Shown here: one piece after another, positions 49,674 through 62,208 of the stretch
Position numbering within the stretch: the stretch's first letter is position 1
Layout of the letters: each line of letters opens with the position of its first letter
Source of the DNA: Gammaproteobacteria bacterium
Lineage (GTDB): Bacteria; Pseudomonadota; Gammaproteobacteria; Xanthomonadales; Wenzhouxiangellaceae
DNA: 62,363 nucleotides
Assembly (NCBI GenBank): GCA_018819105.1
Contig: JAHJQV010000055.1
Coordinates: 1-62,363, forward strand
Direction: 5' to 3'
Notes under the pieces: model-generated
Seen by the model: the letters and a program-made list of their open reading frames with translations, nothing else
The model's database searches: none
What the model was told of the DNA's origin: nothing
Made by a program: the position numbers and the translations under genes

Positions 49674-49750
49674 TCCCCGGTAGCTCAGCTGGTTAGAGCG
49701 GGTGACTGTTAATCACTAGGTCGTTGGTTCGAATCCGACCCGGGGAGCCA
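49674..49750 (+). tRNA. tRNA-Asn (GTT)
   Basis: A 77-nt cloverleaf with encoded CCA. The acceptor stem is TCCCCGG/CCGGGGA. The anticodon loop CTGTTAA in the GTGA/TCAC stem gives anticodon GTT, and the T loop GGTTCGAATCC is canonical. No tRNA-derived att duplicate was seen downstream. Confidence 0.96.
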
Positions 49751-49758
49751 TCCAGCAC

Positions 49759-49793
49759 AAAGCCTCGCAAGACCTTGTCTGCGAGGCTTTTTT
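49759..49793 (+). terminator. Rho-independent terminator after tRNA-Asn
   Basis: An 11-bp perfect stem (AAAGCCTCGCA with its complement TGCGAGGCTTT) and 10-nt loop are followed by further T residues. It sits 9 nt after the tRNA and ends the pilus/tRNA transcription unit or the tRNA alone. Confidence 0.9.
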
Positions 49794-49874
49794 ACGCCAA
49801 CAAGATAGGGATAGAGCGATGCGTAGTTGGCTTTGGGCAAGCCAGGGTGTCACCATTCTGCATGCAGCCAGTAC

Positions 49875-49905
49875 TGTAGGTCGGATAAGCGCAGCGCATC
49901 CGGCA
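49875..49905. repeat. REP-like palindromic element
   Basis: TGTAGGTCGGATAAGCGCAG continues to GCGCATCCGGCA, an imperfect palindrome (CGGAT..ATCCG around GCGCAGCGC). It matches the GGATAAGCG...GCGCATCC class of repetitive extragenic palindromes found in many proteobacteria. It lies between the terminator and the 3' end of ligA. Confidence 0.65.
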
Positions 49906-49974
49906 TCCAGACTATGTCACAGTTCCCAGATACGCTGTGCTTATTCAGCCCAATACCAATCAACACCAGTTTGA

Positions 49975-53180
<3,206 letters not shown>

Positions 53181-53282
53181 GCTGCAATTATGCCTTCAGG
53201 CCGGCAACTGCGCCACCCTGCCAAATTTCGAGCTCTGGCGCACAGACAAGATGTGTTCCGGTATCGCGGCCGCCGACTCGGT

Positions 53283-56200
53283 TCATCCGGCCGCAGCCAT
53301 GCTGGCTGCCTGTTCGATGTCCACCGAAACCAGTCGCGAAACACCGGCTTCGCGCATGGTCACGCCGCACAGCTGGCCGGCCATTTCCATGGTGGCCTTG
53401 TTGTGGGTGACGACCAGAAACTGCACGCGATCAGACATTTCCCGGACCAGACTGGAGAAGCGATCGACATTGGCATCGTCCAACGGAGCATCGACCTCAT
53501 CGAGCAGGCAGAACGGTGCCGGATTCAGCGCAAAGATGGAAAACACCAGCGCCACCGCCGTCATCGCCTTTTCGCCGCCGGAGAGCAGATGCAGGCTGCT
53601 GTTGCGCTTGCCCGGCGGTCTCGCCATGATCGCCACACCGGCTGACAGCCAGTCGTCGCCGGTCAGTTCCAGATAGGCATGGCCACCACCGAATAGGCGC
53701 GGAAACAGCACTTCCATTTGCTGGTTGACCTGTTCAAAGGTGTCGCGAAAGCGTGTGCGCGTGGTTTTGTCGATACGCGCGATGGCTTTTTCCAGCGTCT
53801 CCAGCGCCTGTACCAGATCATCGTTCTGGCTGTCCAGATAGGTCTTGCGCTGCTGTTCCTGCTCGAATTCACTGATCGCAGCCAGATTGATCGGCTCCAT
53901 GCGCGTGATGCGCTGCTGCAGCCGCTCCAGCTGTTCGCTGGCAGTGTCCAGATCGAACGCCGGATCCAGCTGCTGCAGCAATGCATCGATGTCGCTGTCG
54001 GGCATCAGCCGGTGAATCGCTGTTACCAGGTTCTCGCTGTTGATCTGCAGTGACTGGCGCTGCAGTTTGCGCTCGGACACCTGCTCACGCAGCACCTCGG
54101 CCTGCTGTTGTGCCTGCTGCCGCTGCTGGGCTGCATCCTGCAACTGGGTGGCCAGTTCATCCACCCGGATGCGCGCATCCTTCAGCCGCTGTTGCGTCTG
54201 CAATTGTTCCTGACCATACTGTTCCAGCTGTTCGGCCTCGGCCTGCCCCGGCTGCGCCTCGGCGGCCAGCTGCTCGCGCAACTGCTGCTGGCGCTGACGC
54301 GCTTCGTCGACCTGGGTCTGGCCACGCTGCATGGCGTTTTCCAGCGAGGCCAGGCTGGCCCGTGCCGACTCAATGCGTACCGCCAGTTCACGCTCGTGCT
54401 GGCTGTGTTCGCGCAAGGCAGTGCGAGCGGCATCGCGCTGCTGCAGCGCATCCTCATGTTCATCGCGCAGGCGCTGCAGCTGTGCCTGCTCGTCGTCGAT
54501 GCTGGTGGCCAGCTGCTGCACTTCATCGCGCATGGCCTGTTCGCTCTCCGCCGCCTGCTGCAGACTCTGCTGCAAGGCCTCGATCTGGCGCAGAATCGAT
54601 TGCTGCCGGTCACTGAGTACCTGCTTGCGATCCTGCAGGGCATGCAGTCTGGCAGCCTGCTCGCTGTGACTGGCGTGGGCGCTGTTGGCCTGCTGACGGC
54701 TGCTTTCCAGCGCCTGCTCGGCCTGGCGCAGCGTTTCTGCAGCGCTCTGGTTCTGTTGCTGCAGTTCGGTGGCGGTCTGTTGCAGTGACGACAGCGTCTG
54801 CTGCAGCTCACGCATGCGCTGCTGGCGCTGCAGCGAGCCGGCCGCCGGATCGTTGCCGTGCGCGATGCGCACCCAGTCGGCGCTGACCCACTCACCGCTG
54901 GGCGTGATCAGGCTCTGTCCCGGGGCCAGCGAAGCCTGCTGCGACAGGGCCTGCTGCAGATCCTCGACACAGCCGACATTGGCCAGCAGACGCAGGATCG
55001 GTGTCGGTGCGGTAACCTGCGCTGCCAGTGTGCTGGCCATCTCCGGCCGCTCCGACGGTTTGCTCTCAGCGCCGGCCTGCAACAGCCAAAGATCGTCGTC
55101 GCGGATGTCGTCTGCGGCCTGCAGCAGCTGCGCCGTGTGCTCGCTGCAGTGCTCGGCCACCAGCGCCTGCAACAGATCACCAAGCACCACCTCAACCGCA
55201 CGCGCCCAATCGCCATCGGTGTTGATCATCTCCGCCAGACGCGGCAGCGCATCCATACCATTGCGCTGCAGCCACTGCTGCAGGTCAGCGCGATCTTCAC
55301 CCAGTGCTGCCTGCTGCAGCGCCTGCAGCGATTGCAGATGCGCCTTGTGCTGGCTGATTTCATCCTGGCAGGCGCGCAACTGCTCGGCCAGCTGTTGACG
55401 CTGCTTGCGTGCCTGCTCCAATTGCTGCTGGTTGTGTTCGTGCCTGGTCTGCTGCTCGCTCAGCCGGGCGCTGAACTGCTCGACCTCGGCGCTGGCCGCC
55501 GCGATCTGCCGGGCAAGCTCGGCAGCCTTGCTGCTGCTGTCTTCCTGCTGCAATTGCTGCAGCTGGTTCTGCTCCCGCTGACGCTGCTCGCCCAACGCAT
55601 TGATGCGGGTCAGCAGGACCTCGTGGCGCTGGCGCTGATCGGCGCTGTGCCGCTGCTGCTGCTCGATGCTTTGCTGCTGCTGCTGGCACTGCTGCTCCAG
55701 CTGCTGCAGTGAGTCACTGAGCTGCTTGCCGGCAGCCTGCTGCTGTTCCAGCAGCGGTTCCTGCTGCTGCAGCAGATCTCGCAGCTCCTGCATGCGCTCG
55801 GCATCACTGGCATGCAGGTGCTGGTACTGCTGACTGCGCTGCTCAAGCTCGGCCAGCTCCTGCTCCTGCCGCTGGCGCATTTCCTGCTGGTGCTTGATGC
55901 TCTGCTCCAGCCGCGCCATGCTGGCACCGATCTCATACACCTGCGCCTGCACCGCATTGACGTGTTCCTGCGCCTTGTTCTGCTGCTCACGCAACATTTC
56001 CTGGGCGGCTTCGTTGCGGCGCTGGTCAGCCAGTGCCTGCTGCAGCTGCAACTCGTCTCGCTTGCTGACTTCATCGGCCTGCTGCAATGCAGCGCGCAAT
56101 TGCAGCAGCTGACTGGCCTGCACATCCACCTGCAGTGCCCGCGACTGCTGCTGCAGTTTCTTGTAGCGCTCGGCCGCCCGGGCCTGACTCTGCAGCTTCT

Positions 56201-56816
56201 GCAATTGTTTGTTGACCTCTTCGCGCAGATCGTTGAGACGATCGAGGTTCTCACGTGTGTGGCGGATGCGGTTTTCGGTTTCACGACGGCGTTCGCGATA
56301 CCTGGATATGCCGGCCGCCTCTTCCAGGTGATTGCGCAACTCTTCCGGCCGCGCTTCCACGATCTGCGAGATCATGCCCTGTTCGATGATGGAATAACTG
56401 CGCGGCCCCAGTCCGGTGCCGAGAAACAGGTCAGTGATGTCCTTGCGCCGGCAGCGCGTGCCGTTGAGAAAATAGCTGGAAGTGCCATCGCGACTGACCT
56501 GACGACGCACGGCGATTTCGTTGTAGCCGGCGTATTCGCCACCAGCGCGGCCATCGCTGTTGTCAAACAGCAGTTCCACACTGGCCATGCCCACCGGTTT
56601 GCGCTGGCCGGAACCGCTGAAGATGACGTCGCTCATGGATTCGCCGCGCAACTGGCGCGCGGAAGACTCACCCATGACCCAGCGCACCGCATCAATGATG
56701 TTGGACTTGCCGCAGCCGTTGGGGCCGACAATGGCGGTCATGTTGTCGGGAAAACTGACTGTTACCGGATCCACGAAGGATTTGAAGCCAGCCATTTTAA
56801 TTGCAGTTAATCGCAT
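53283..56816 (-). CDS. smc: Chromosome segregation protein SMC
   Basis: A 1177-residue SMC ATPase. The N-terminal head has Walker A GPNGCGKSN at residues 32-40. Two very long Gln-rich coiled coils flank a hinge at about 500-660. The C-terminal head carries the signature LLSGGEKAMTA and Walker B PFCLLDEVDAPLDD. It compacts and segregates the chromosome with ScpA/ScpB, which are not in this window. The presence of SMC rather than MukB argues against Enterobacterales. Start MRLTAIKMAGFKSFVDP is the invariant family beginning. Confidence 0.97.
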   Translation of the reverse strand: MRLTAIKMAGFKSFVDPVTVSFPDNMTAIVGPNGCGKSNIIDAVRWVMGESSARQLRGESMSDVIFSGSGQRKPVGMASVELLFDNSDGRAGGEYAGYNEIAVRRQVSRDGTSSYFLNGTRCRRKDITDLFLGTGLGPRSYSIIEQGMISQIVEARPEELRNHLEEAAGISRYRERRRETENRIRHTRENLDRLNDLREEVNKQLQKLQSQARAAERYKKLQQQSRALQVDVQASQLLQLRAALQQADEVSKRDELQLQQALADQRRNEAAQEMLREQQNKAQEHVNAVQAQVYEIGASMARLEQSIKHQQEMRQRQEQELAELEQRSQQYQHLHASDAERMQELRDLLQQQEPLLEQQQAAGKQLSDSLQQLEQQCQQQQQSIEQQQRHSADQRQRHEVLLTRINALGEQRQREQNQLQQLQQEDSSSKAAELARQIAAASAEVEQFSARLSEQQTRHEHNQQQLEQARKQRQQLAEQLRACQDEISQHKAHLQSLQALQQAALGEDRADLQQWLQRNGMDALPRLAEMINTDGDWARAVEVVLGDLLQALVAEHCSEHTAQLLQAADDIRDDDLWLLQAGAESKPSERPEMASTLAAQVTAPTPILRLLANVGCVEDLQQALSQQASLAPGQSLITPSGEWVSADWVRIAHGNDPAAGSLQRQQRMRELQQTLSSLQQTATELQQQNQSAAETLRQAEQALESSRQQANSAHASHSEQAARLHALQDRKQVLSDRQQSILRQIEALQQSLQQAAESEQAMRDEVQQLATSIDDEQAQLQRLRDEHEDALQQRDAARTALREHSQHERELAVRIESARASLASLENAMQRGQTQVDEARQRQQQLREQLAAEAQPGQAEAEQLEQYGQEQLQTQQRLKDARIRVDELATQLQDAAQQRQQAQQQAEVLREQVSERKLQRQSLQINSENLVTAIHRLMPDSDIDALLQQLDPAFDLDTASEQLERLQQRITRMEPINLAAISEFEQEQQRKTYLDSQNDDLVQALETLEKAIARIDKTTRTRFRDTFEQVNQQMEVLFPRLFGGGHAYLELTGDDWLSAGVAIMARPPGKRNSSLHLLSGGEKAMTAVALVFSIFALNPAPFCLLDEVDAPLDDANVDRFSSLVREMSDRVQFLVVTHNKATMEMAGQLCGVTMREAGVSRLVSVDIEQAASMAAAG

Positions 56817-56936
56817 CGTCGTTATGGAGTCCGTGTTCGTGCAGTGATTCGCAGCAACCCGGTCACAGCCGAGGCAAGGTCAGCGCTGTTCGGGTAGCAT
56901 ATGACGCTTGTTTCGTTGCCAACACAAGTGCCAATC

Positions 56937-57362
56937 ATGCCCAGCACAAGCAGCCCTGTATTGACCCCCAGTCGTGATCTGGAAGTTTTTCCCAACCCGC
57001 AGTCGGCAGACGGCAGCGGGCAAGCGAGAGATTATAGCATTCACATTGATATGCCGGAGTTTACCTGTCTGTGTCCAAAAACCGGCCAGCCGGATTTTGC
57101 CGAACTGGCGCTGGTGTATGTGCCGGACCGGCTTTGTGTGGAATTGAAATCACTGAAACAGTACCTGTGGTGGTACCGGGATCAGGGCGCCTTCCATGAA
57201 GCCGTCACCAATCAGATTCTGGATGACCTGGCGGCTGCCACGTCACCGAAGTTCATGCGTTTGAGTGCTGACTTCAATGTCCGCGGTGGCATCTACACCA
57301 GAGTGGTGGTGGAGCACCGCGACCCCGACTGGCAGCCCCCGCTGCCGGTGGAGCTGCCCTGA
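56937..57362 (+). CDS. queF: NADPH-dependent preQ0 reductase QueF (short form)
   Basis: A 141-residue single-domain QueF of the Bacillus YkvM type, reducing 7-cyano-7-deazaguanine to preQ1 for queuosine tRNA modification. The catalytic Cys46 sits in [15 protein letters not shown], and the QueF motif [20 protein letters not shown] follows near residue 80. Start [10 protein letters not shown] at 56937; the ATG 36 nt upstream would add a hydrophobic stretch not seen in the family. No preQ1 riboswitch was recognised ahead of it. It is divergent from smc. E. coli has the longer two-domain form. Confidence 0.93.
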   Translation: MPSTSSPVLTPSRDLEVFPNPQSADGSGQARDYSIHIDMPEFTCLCPKTGQPDFAELALVYVPDRLCVELKSLKQYLWWYRDQGAFHEAVTNQILDDLAAATSPKFMRLSADFNVRGGIYTRVVVEHRDPDWQPPLPVELP

Positions 57363-57402
57363 TCATCAGCTCGGCAGCAAACCGGATGCATAGGCCGCTT
57401 GC

Positions 57403-58212
57403 TCAGGGATCGACGCTGACGTTTTCCAGCTCGATGTCGGCGCGCTCGCGCAGACTCTGTATCCAGGCCTGAACCTTCTTGCGGTTGATGTCCGCGCGCA
57501 TGCCGGCGCGCACCTGCTCGAATGGCGGCGGACTGAATTCACGTGTCTCTATCACCTGCACCACACGCCATTCGCCACCGCTCTCCAGCGGCACCGCGAC
57601 CACTTCGTCCACTGCCGTGTTGCGCAGCGCAGCGCGAAATGCCTGCGGCAATGCGGCCGGGTTGGTCCAGTCCAGCGACTCGCTGCTGGCATTGGCGGCT
57701 AGCTCGTCGAAACTGCTGTCGCCCTGCTGGATTCGCACCAGTGCCTGCATGGCATCGGCCTGCTGTTCGAAGCGCAAGGTCTGCAAACGGTACTCACGTC
57801 TGCCGCTGGCGGCAACGGTGTCCTGGTACTGCTGCCGCAACTGCTCATCGGAGACCGGAAAACGCTCTACATAATCGGCCGCATAACGTTCGAACAGCAG
57901 ACGTCGGCGGGCCAGTTCCAGTTCTGCCTGCAGCTCGGCCTGCTGCATGAACTCAGCATTGGCTGCCGCCGCCTCCGACACCGCATACAGCTGCAGCAGA
58001 TTTTCCAGCGCCTCGCCGTTCTGTTCGGCGGTGGGCTCGGCAATGCCCTGCTGGCGCAAGTAAGCCTGCAGCACCTCGGTGCTGACCGGCACACCGTTCA
58101 CGGTGGCCAGCGCTGGCATGGACAGATCGGGGCTTTCCGTCTGGCAGCCAGCGAGCAGCAGGACCAGCACAGCAAAGCCCAGGTTAAAAGTATATTTAGC
58201 CATTTTTATCAT
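57403..58212 (-). CDS. Parvulin-type peptidyl-prolyl isomerase lipoprotein
   Basis: A 269-residue lipoprotein with a signal peptide ending in the lipobox LLAGC and an N-terminal SurA-like helical region (VNGVPVSTEVLQAYLRQQG, common to periplasmic PpiC/SurA proteins). The parvulin domain at about residues 130-240 is diverged: the usual HILV strand and GG(D/E)LG motif are not obvious, so isomerase activity is uncertain and a chaperone role is possible. The start at 58212 (MIKMAKY) is preferred; 58203 is an alternative. It lies 68 nt behind bolA, the neighbour it has in pseudomonads. Confidence 0.75.
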   Translation of the reverse strand: MIKMAKYTFNLGFAVLVLLLAGCQTESPDLSMPALATVNGVPVSTEVLQAYLRQQGIAEPTAEQNGEALENLLQLYAVSEAAAANAEFMQQAELQAELELARRRLLFERYAADYVERFPVSDEQLRQQYQDTVAASGRREYRLQTLRFEQQADAMQALVRIQQGDSSFDELAANASSESLDWTNPAALPQAFRAALRNTAVDEVVAVPLESGGEWRVVQVIETREFSPPPFEQVRAGMRADINRKKVQAWIQSLRERADIELENVSVDP

Positions 58213-58280
58213 AGGTTTAGAGGGTAATTTTAAAGTGAATGATGCAACAGTACAAGACACCATCCGACAGCTGGCGCGGC

Positions 58281-58547
58281 TCAGGATTCCGGCGCTGTGG
58301 CGGTGATGCTGAGGGCATGGATGTCGCTTCGCATCAGCTCACCCAGTGCGGCGTAAATCAGTTTGTGTCGGCGCATCAGTGGCAGCCCGACAAAGGCCTG
58401 GGCCTGCACGGTAACATGAAAGTGACCACGGCCATCGCGCGCACCGGCATGGCCGGCATGCAGATGGCTCTGATCCTCGATCTCCAGCAGACTGGGCGAC
58501 AATGCCTGCTGCAGTGCGTTGCGAATCTGTTCGGTGCGATCGGTCAA
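58281..58547 (-). CDS. BolA family protein
   Basis: An 88-residue BolA-fold protein. The helix DQSHLHAGHAGARDGRGHFHVTV matches the conserved BolA Ser-His-His region, and RHKLIYAALGELM is the second helix with its conserved HR-type signature. Members partner monothiol glutaredoxins in iron-sulfur cluster traffic or act as transcription factors. The His residues seen suit cluster ligation. The start at 58547 gives a family-like N-terminus. It is probably co-transcribed with the downstream parvulin-like gene. Confidence 0.9.
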   Translation of the reverse strand: MTDRTEQIRNALQQALSPSLLEIEDQSHLHAGHAGARDGRGHFHVTVQAQAFVGLPLMRRHKLIYAALGELMRSDIHALSITATAPES

Positions 58548-58667
58548 AGTCTGAGGTTTCTGCTACCGTGCCAGACACTATTCTGACACAATCGGCAATC
58601 GATGACAGCAGCATCACCTGCCGCTGTTGCAGTCGCTGAACTGCAGCCGACAGCAACACTGCCATGC

Positions 58668-58696
58668 AAAAAAAAGGCTGTGCCGGAGCACAGCCT
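58668..58696 (-). terminator. Rho-independent terminator of the glycine-zipper gene
   Basis: On the minus strand a perfect 9-bp stem (AGGCTGTGC and its complement, 4-nt loop) is followed by eight T residues. It lies 22 nt after the stop of the lipoprotein gene at 58719. Confidence 0.92.
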
Positions 58697-58718
58697 GTGA
58701 TCTTGCGATCACGGTTAA

Positions 58719-59345
58719 TCAGTAGGATGGCCGTCGGTAACTGCCCTCATAGACACCGTTGGGCTGGGCCTGCGGCCCGAGCTGCGCCAGCGGCACGCGA
58801 ACCTGATTACCGGGGTTGTACTCCATGTAGAGTTGTCCCTGATAACCGTCGTAGTCATAGGTGACTTCGTAACCGGTGACACCGCGCTCGGTGTGATATT
58901 CGGTGATGTCATCACAGACCTCGTAGACTTCAGAACGACCCGGACCGGCCGCTTCGCTGGCGATGCCGGCTCCAATGGCGCCACCGGCGGCAGCACCAAT
59001 CAGGGTGCCGGCGGTACGCCGGTAACCACCATCAATGGCATTGCCCACACCGGCTCCAATGAGCGCGCCAAAGATGGCTCCGGCAGGATTGGCACGGCGC
59101 TTGTAGGTAACCTGTTCCTCGCGGCAGATCTGGCGCACTTCCGGCACCTGCACCGGCCCGTACACCGGCGTGGCTGCCACCACATCGGCATACACGTAGG
59201 CATCGCTGCTGTAGCTGTCGTACACACCCTGCGCGGCACAGCCTGCCAGCAGCACCAGAGCGGGCAGCAGCAACAGCATGCCGGTCGTTCCGGCCTGCCT
59301 GGCCCGATTAAAAACAGATGGCGATCTGGACGGCATTCTGGTCAT
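58719..59345 (-). CDS. Glycine-zipper 2TM lipoprotein
   Basis: A 208-residue lipoprotein with a signal peptide ending in VLLAGC (Cys about residue 35). A glycine-zipper region at about 88-132 (GAIFGALIGAGVGNAIDGG, then GTLIGAAAGGAIGAGIAS) would form two membrane-inserted helices, as in the SlyB/PcP family. A C-terminal Tyr-rich beta domain follows, with two Cys (one at each flank of the zipper) possibly bonded. Such proteins sit in the outer membrane or its inner leaflet and support envelope integrity. The ATG at 59345 has GGAAG about 7 nt upstream. It has its own terminator. Confidence 0.85.
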   Translation of the reverse strand: MTRMPSRSPSVFNRARQAGTTGMLLLLPALVLLAGCAAQGVYDSYSSDAYVYADVVAATPVYGPVQVPEVRQICREEQVTYKRRANPAGAIFGALIGAGVGNAIDGGYRRTAGTLIGAAAGGAIGAGIASEAAGPGRSEVYEVCDDITEYHTERGVTGYEVTYDYDGYQGQLYMEYNPGNQVRVPLAQLGPQAQPNGVYEGSYRRPSY

Positions 59346-59418
59346 GGTTTTCTTCCATGCTGTGAGTGACAGCATGGATGCTAGCAAAGCAGGCTGAACC
59401 ATGCCTGAACCATGCCCG

Positions 59419-60795
59419 TCACAGCAGTTTGCCGGGATTGAGTATGCCGCCCGGATCCAGCACCGACTTGATCCGGCGCATGATGTCGATCTCGACCGGC
59501 GTGCGGCTGTATTGCAGCCAGGGCTGTTTCAGCAGCCCGACACCGTGTTCGGCAGATATGCTGCCAGCCAGGCGCTGAATGCAGTCAAACACCTGCTCGT
59601 TGACAAGTTCACACTGCTGCTTGAAGGCAGCCGGTGACAGGTCGTCCGGTTTCAGCACATTCATGTGGATGTTGCCATCACCAATGTGGCCGTACCACAG
59701 TACCTCGAACGCCGGATAGTGGCGCTGGATCAGTTCATCCAGCTGCTGCAGCAGCTCCGGCACGGCGGCAATGCGCACGGCAATGTCGTTTTTGTATGGT
59801 CGTTGCGCGGCGATGCTCTCGCTGATGCGTTCGCGATACTGCCACAGTTGCTGCGCATGCTGTCGGGACTGGCTGATGACGCCATCGCTGACCAGCTGCT
59901 GCTCCACCAGCTGTTCGAACAGTGCGGCCACCTGCTCATCGCTCACGGCATCGCATTCCAGCAGCACGTACATCCCGGCGGCCTGCTCCAGCGGCGGCGG
60001 CAGTCCGGCGTGGGCGCAGACATGGCGCACACAGTCGTGGGTGAAGAACTCGAATGCCGACAACCGCAGCGCCTGGCGCGCGGCCATAAACAGCGGCAGC
60101 AGCGCCTGATGACCGTCCACCGCCAACAGCAGCACCTGACGCTCGCCGGGGTCCGGCCACAGCTTCAGCGTGGCGGCGGTGATGACCGCCAGTGTGCCCT
60201 CACTGCCAATCAGCAGATGACGCAGATCATAGCCAGTGGCATTCTTGATCAGGCCATGGTTGAGCTGCAGCAGCTCACCTTTGCCGCTGACCGCCTCCAG
60301 CCCCAGCACCTGGTCGCGGGTCAGGCCGTAGCGCAGCACCCTGATGCCACCGGCATTGGTGGCAATGTTGCCACCGATCTGGCTGCTGCCGGCGGCAGCA
60401 AAATCCACCCCGTAAAACAGCCCAGCGCGCTCGGCCTGCTGCTGAATACTGGCGGTGACCACGCCAGCCTCGACGCGCACACTGGCATCGGCATGGTTGA
60501 CCGGATCAAGCTGGCGCATGCGCTCCAGACTCAGCACCAGTTCGCCATCGGCGGCAATTGCCCCGCCACTGAGCCCGGTGCGGCCACCCGATGGCACCAG
60601 CGCCAGACCCTCGCGGTTGGCGCAGTCGATGATCTGCGCCACCTGTTCCTGGTGCTGCGGAAACAGCACCGCAGCCGGAGCCGGCTCGCGCAGCCTGCTC
60701 CAGTCACTGCCGTAGCTGGCCAGATCATCTGCCTGCTGGCTGGCCTGAATGCCGGGCAGATGCTGGTGTAACCAGAGCTTGTCGATGTCACTCAT
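59419..60795 (-). CDS. FAD-linked D-2-hydroxyglutarate dehydrogenase (GlcD/D2HGDH family)
   Basis: A 458-residue FAD enzyme of the vanillyl-alcohol oxidase fold. The PP-loop PSGGRTGLSGG at about 69-79 and the FAD segment GGNIATNAGGIRVLRYG hold the cofactor. The C-terminal WYGHIGDGNIHMNV with its HxxxGxGxxH pattern and the closing AEHGVGLLK...DPGGILNPGK are diagnostic of the D2HGDH/GlcD subgroup. The substrate is most likely D-2-hydroxyglutarate: the gene is divergent from serA, whose product makes that compound as a side reaction. D-lactate or glycolate cannot be excluded. The intergenic gap is only 101 nt. Confidence 0.85.
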   Translation of the reverse strand: MSDIDKLWLHQHLPGIQASQQADDLASYGSDWSRLREPAPAAVLFPQHQEQVAQIIDCANREGLALVPSGGRTGLSGGAIAADGELVLSLERMRQLDPVNHADASVRVEAGVVTASIQQQAERAGLFYGVDFAAAGSSQIGGNIATNAGGIRVLRYGLTRDQVLGLEAVSGKGELLQLNHGLIKNATGYDLRHLLIGSEGTLAVITAATLKLWPDPGERQVLLLAVDGHQALLPLFMAARQALRLSAFEFFTHDCVRHVCAHAGLPPPLEQAAGMYVLLECDAVSDEQVAALFEQLVEQQLVSDGVISQSRQHAQQLWQYRERISESIAAQRPYKNDIAVRIAAVPELLQQLDELIQRHYPAFEVLWYGHIGDGNIHMNVLKPDDLSPAAFKQQCELVNEQVFDCIQRLAGSISAEHGVGLLKQPWLQYSRTPVEIDIMRRIKSVLDPGGILNPGKLL

Positions 60796-60896
60796 ATCGG
60801 GGCAATGCCTGAAAAATGGTTGCTGCAGACTGATTCGCTGCCATTGGCTCAGCGATTCGCTTTATGATGACATCAGCATAATCTGTATGGAACATT

Positions 60897-62132
60897 ATGA
60901 ACAGCACACGCCTGTCACTGGCCAAGGACAAGATCCACTTTCTGCTGCTGGAAGGGGTACATGCCGATGCCACCGCCAATCTGCGTCAGCACGGCTATCA
61001 CCACATCACCGAACACAAGGCCGGCATGGGTGCCGCGGAACTGCGTGAGGCGCTCGCAGAGACACATTTTCTGGGCATCCGCTCACGCAGTCAGATCAGT
61101 GCCGACATCCTTGCCGCCGCACCCAAGCTGACCGCGATCGGCTGTTTCTGCATCGGCACCAACCAGGTGGATCTGGAGGCCGCCGCCAGTGCCGGCATCC
61201 CGGTGTTCAATGCGCCCTACTCCAACACCCGCTCGGTTGCCGAACTGGCGCTGGCGGAAATCATCCTGCTGCTGCGCGGCATACCGCAGAAAAATGCCGC
61301 GGCACATCGCGGCCAGTGGCTGAAAACCGCCGCTGGGAGCTTCGAGGTGCGCGGCAAGACGCTGGGCATCATCGGTTATGGCCACATCGGCACCCAGTTG
61401 GGCATCCTGGCGGAAAACCTGGGCATGCGCGTGATCTATTTCGATATCGAAAACAAGCTGCCGCTGGGCAATGCCAGCGCCATGGCCAGTCAGCAGGATC
61501 TGCTGGCGGCCAGCGATGTCGTCAGCCTGCATGTGCCGGCCATCGAGTTGACCGCCAACATGATCACCGCCACCGAACTGGCGCAGATGAAGCCGGGCGC
61601 CCACCTGCTTAATCTGGCACGCGGCAACATTGTCGACATCGATGCCCTGTGTGACGCGCTGACCTCGGGCCACATCGCCGGTGCCGCGCTGGATGTGTAC
61701 CCGCAGGAACCGAAAAGCAACAGCGATCCGTTTGTCAGCAGGCTGCAGGCATTCGATCAGGTGATCCTGAGCCCGCACATCGGCGGCAGCACGCTGGAGG
61801 CACAGCAGAACATCGCGCTGGAAGTCACCGGCAAGCTGATACGCTACAGCGACAACGGCAGCACCCAGTCAGCGGTGAACTTCCCCGAAGTCAGTCTGCC
61901 CGACAACGCCGGCACCCACCGCATTATGCACATTCACCACAACGAGCCGGGCGTGCTGCAGCAGATCAACCAGGCCATTTCCGCCAGCGATGTGAACATC
62001 GCCGCGCAGTTTCTGCAGACCCGTGACAAGCTGGGTTACGTCATCATCGACGTGGAAACCGACGACGCCACCGATCTGCTGCGGCAACTGCGCGAGGTCA
62101 CGGCGACGATTCGCTGCCGGGTGCTGTACTGA
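60897..62132 (+). CDS. serA: D-3-phosphoglycerate dehydrogenase
   Basis: A 411-residue first enzyme of serine synthesis. The NAD motif GIIGYGHIGTQLG is at about 155-167. The catalytic Arg is in NLARGNIVD, the Glu in the DVYPQEP segment, and the His in SPHIGGSTLEAQQN. Residues about 340-411 are an ACT domain (HHNEPGVLQQINQ) that gives serine feedback inhibition. Length matches the E. coli type rather than the longer form with an extra domain. It is divergent from the D-2-hydroxyglutarate dehydrogenase gene. Confidence 0.96.
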   Translation: MNSTRLSLAKDKIHFLLLEGVHADATANLRQHGYHHITEHKAGMGAAELREALAETHFLGIRSRSQISADILAAAPKLTAIGCFCIGTNQVDLEAAASAGIPVFNAPYSNTRSVAELALAEIILLLRGIPQKNAAAHRGQWLKTAAGSFEVRGKTLGIIGYGHIGTQLGILAENLGMRVIYFDIENKLPLGNASAMASQQDLLAASDVVSLHVPAIELTANMITATELAQMKPGAHLLNLARGNIVDIDALCDALTSGHIAGAALDVYPQEPKSNSDPFVSRLQAFDQVILSPHIGGSTLEAQQNIALEVTGKLIRYSDNGSTQSAVNFPEVSLPDNAGTHRIMHIHHNEPGVLQQINQAISASDVNIAAQFLQTRDKLGYVIIDVETDDATDLLRQLREVTATIRCRVLY

Positions 62133-62208
62133 AGCCGGTATTTTCGCGCAGCCGACATCCCGGCTCACCGCTTGCAGCCATGACAACCTTTGCTGCAGAT
62201 GGCGGCTA

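Noticed and set aside
53600-56300. Dense CTG/CAG-rich repeats
   Set aside because: They are the Gln/Leu-rich coiled coils of SMC, not a DNA repeat or CRISPR array.
56817-56936. preQ1 riboswitch ahead of queF
   Set aside because: No short H-type pseudoknot with the A-rich tail and no CUA-type pocket could be found.
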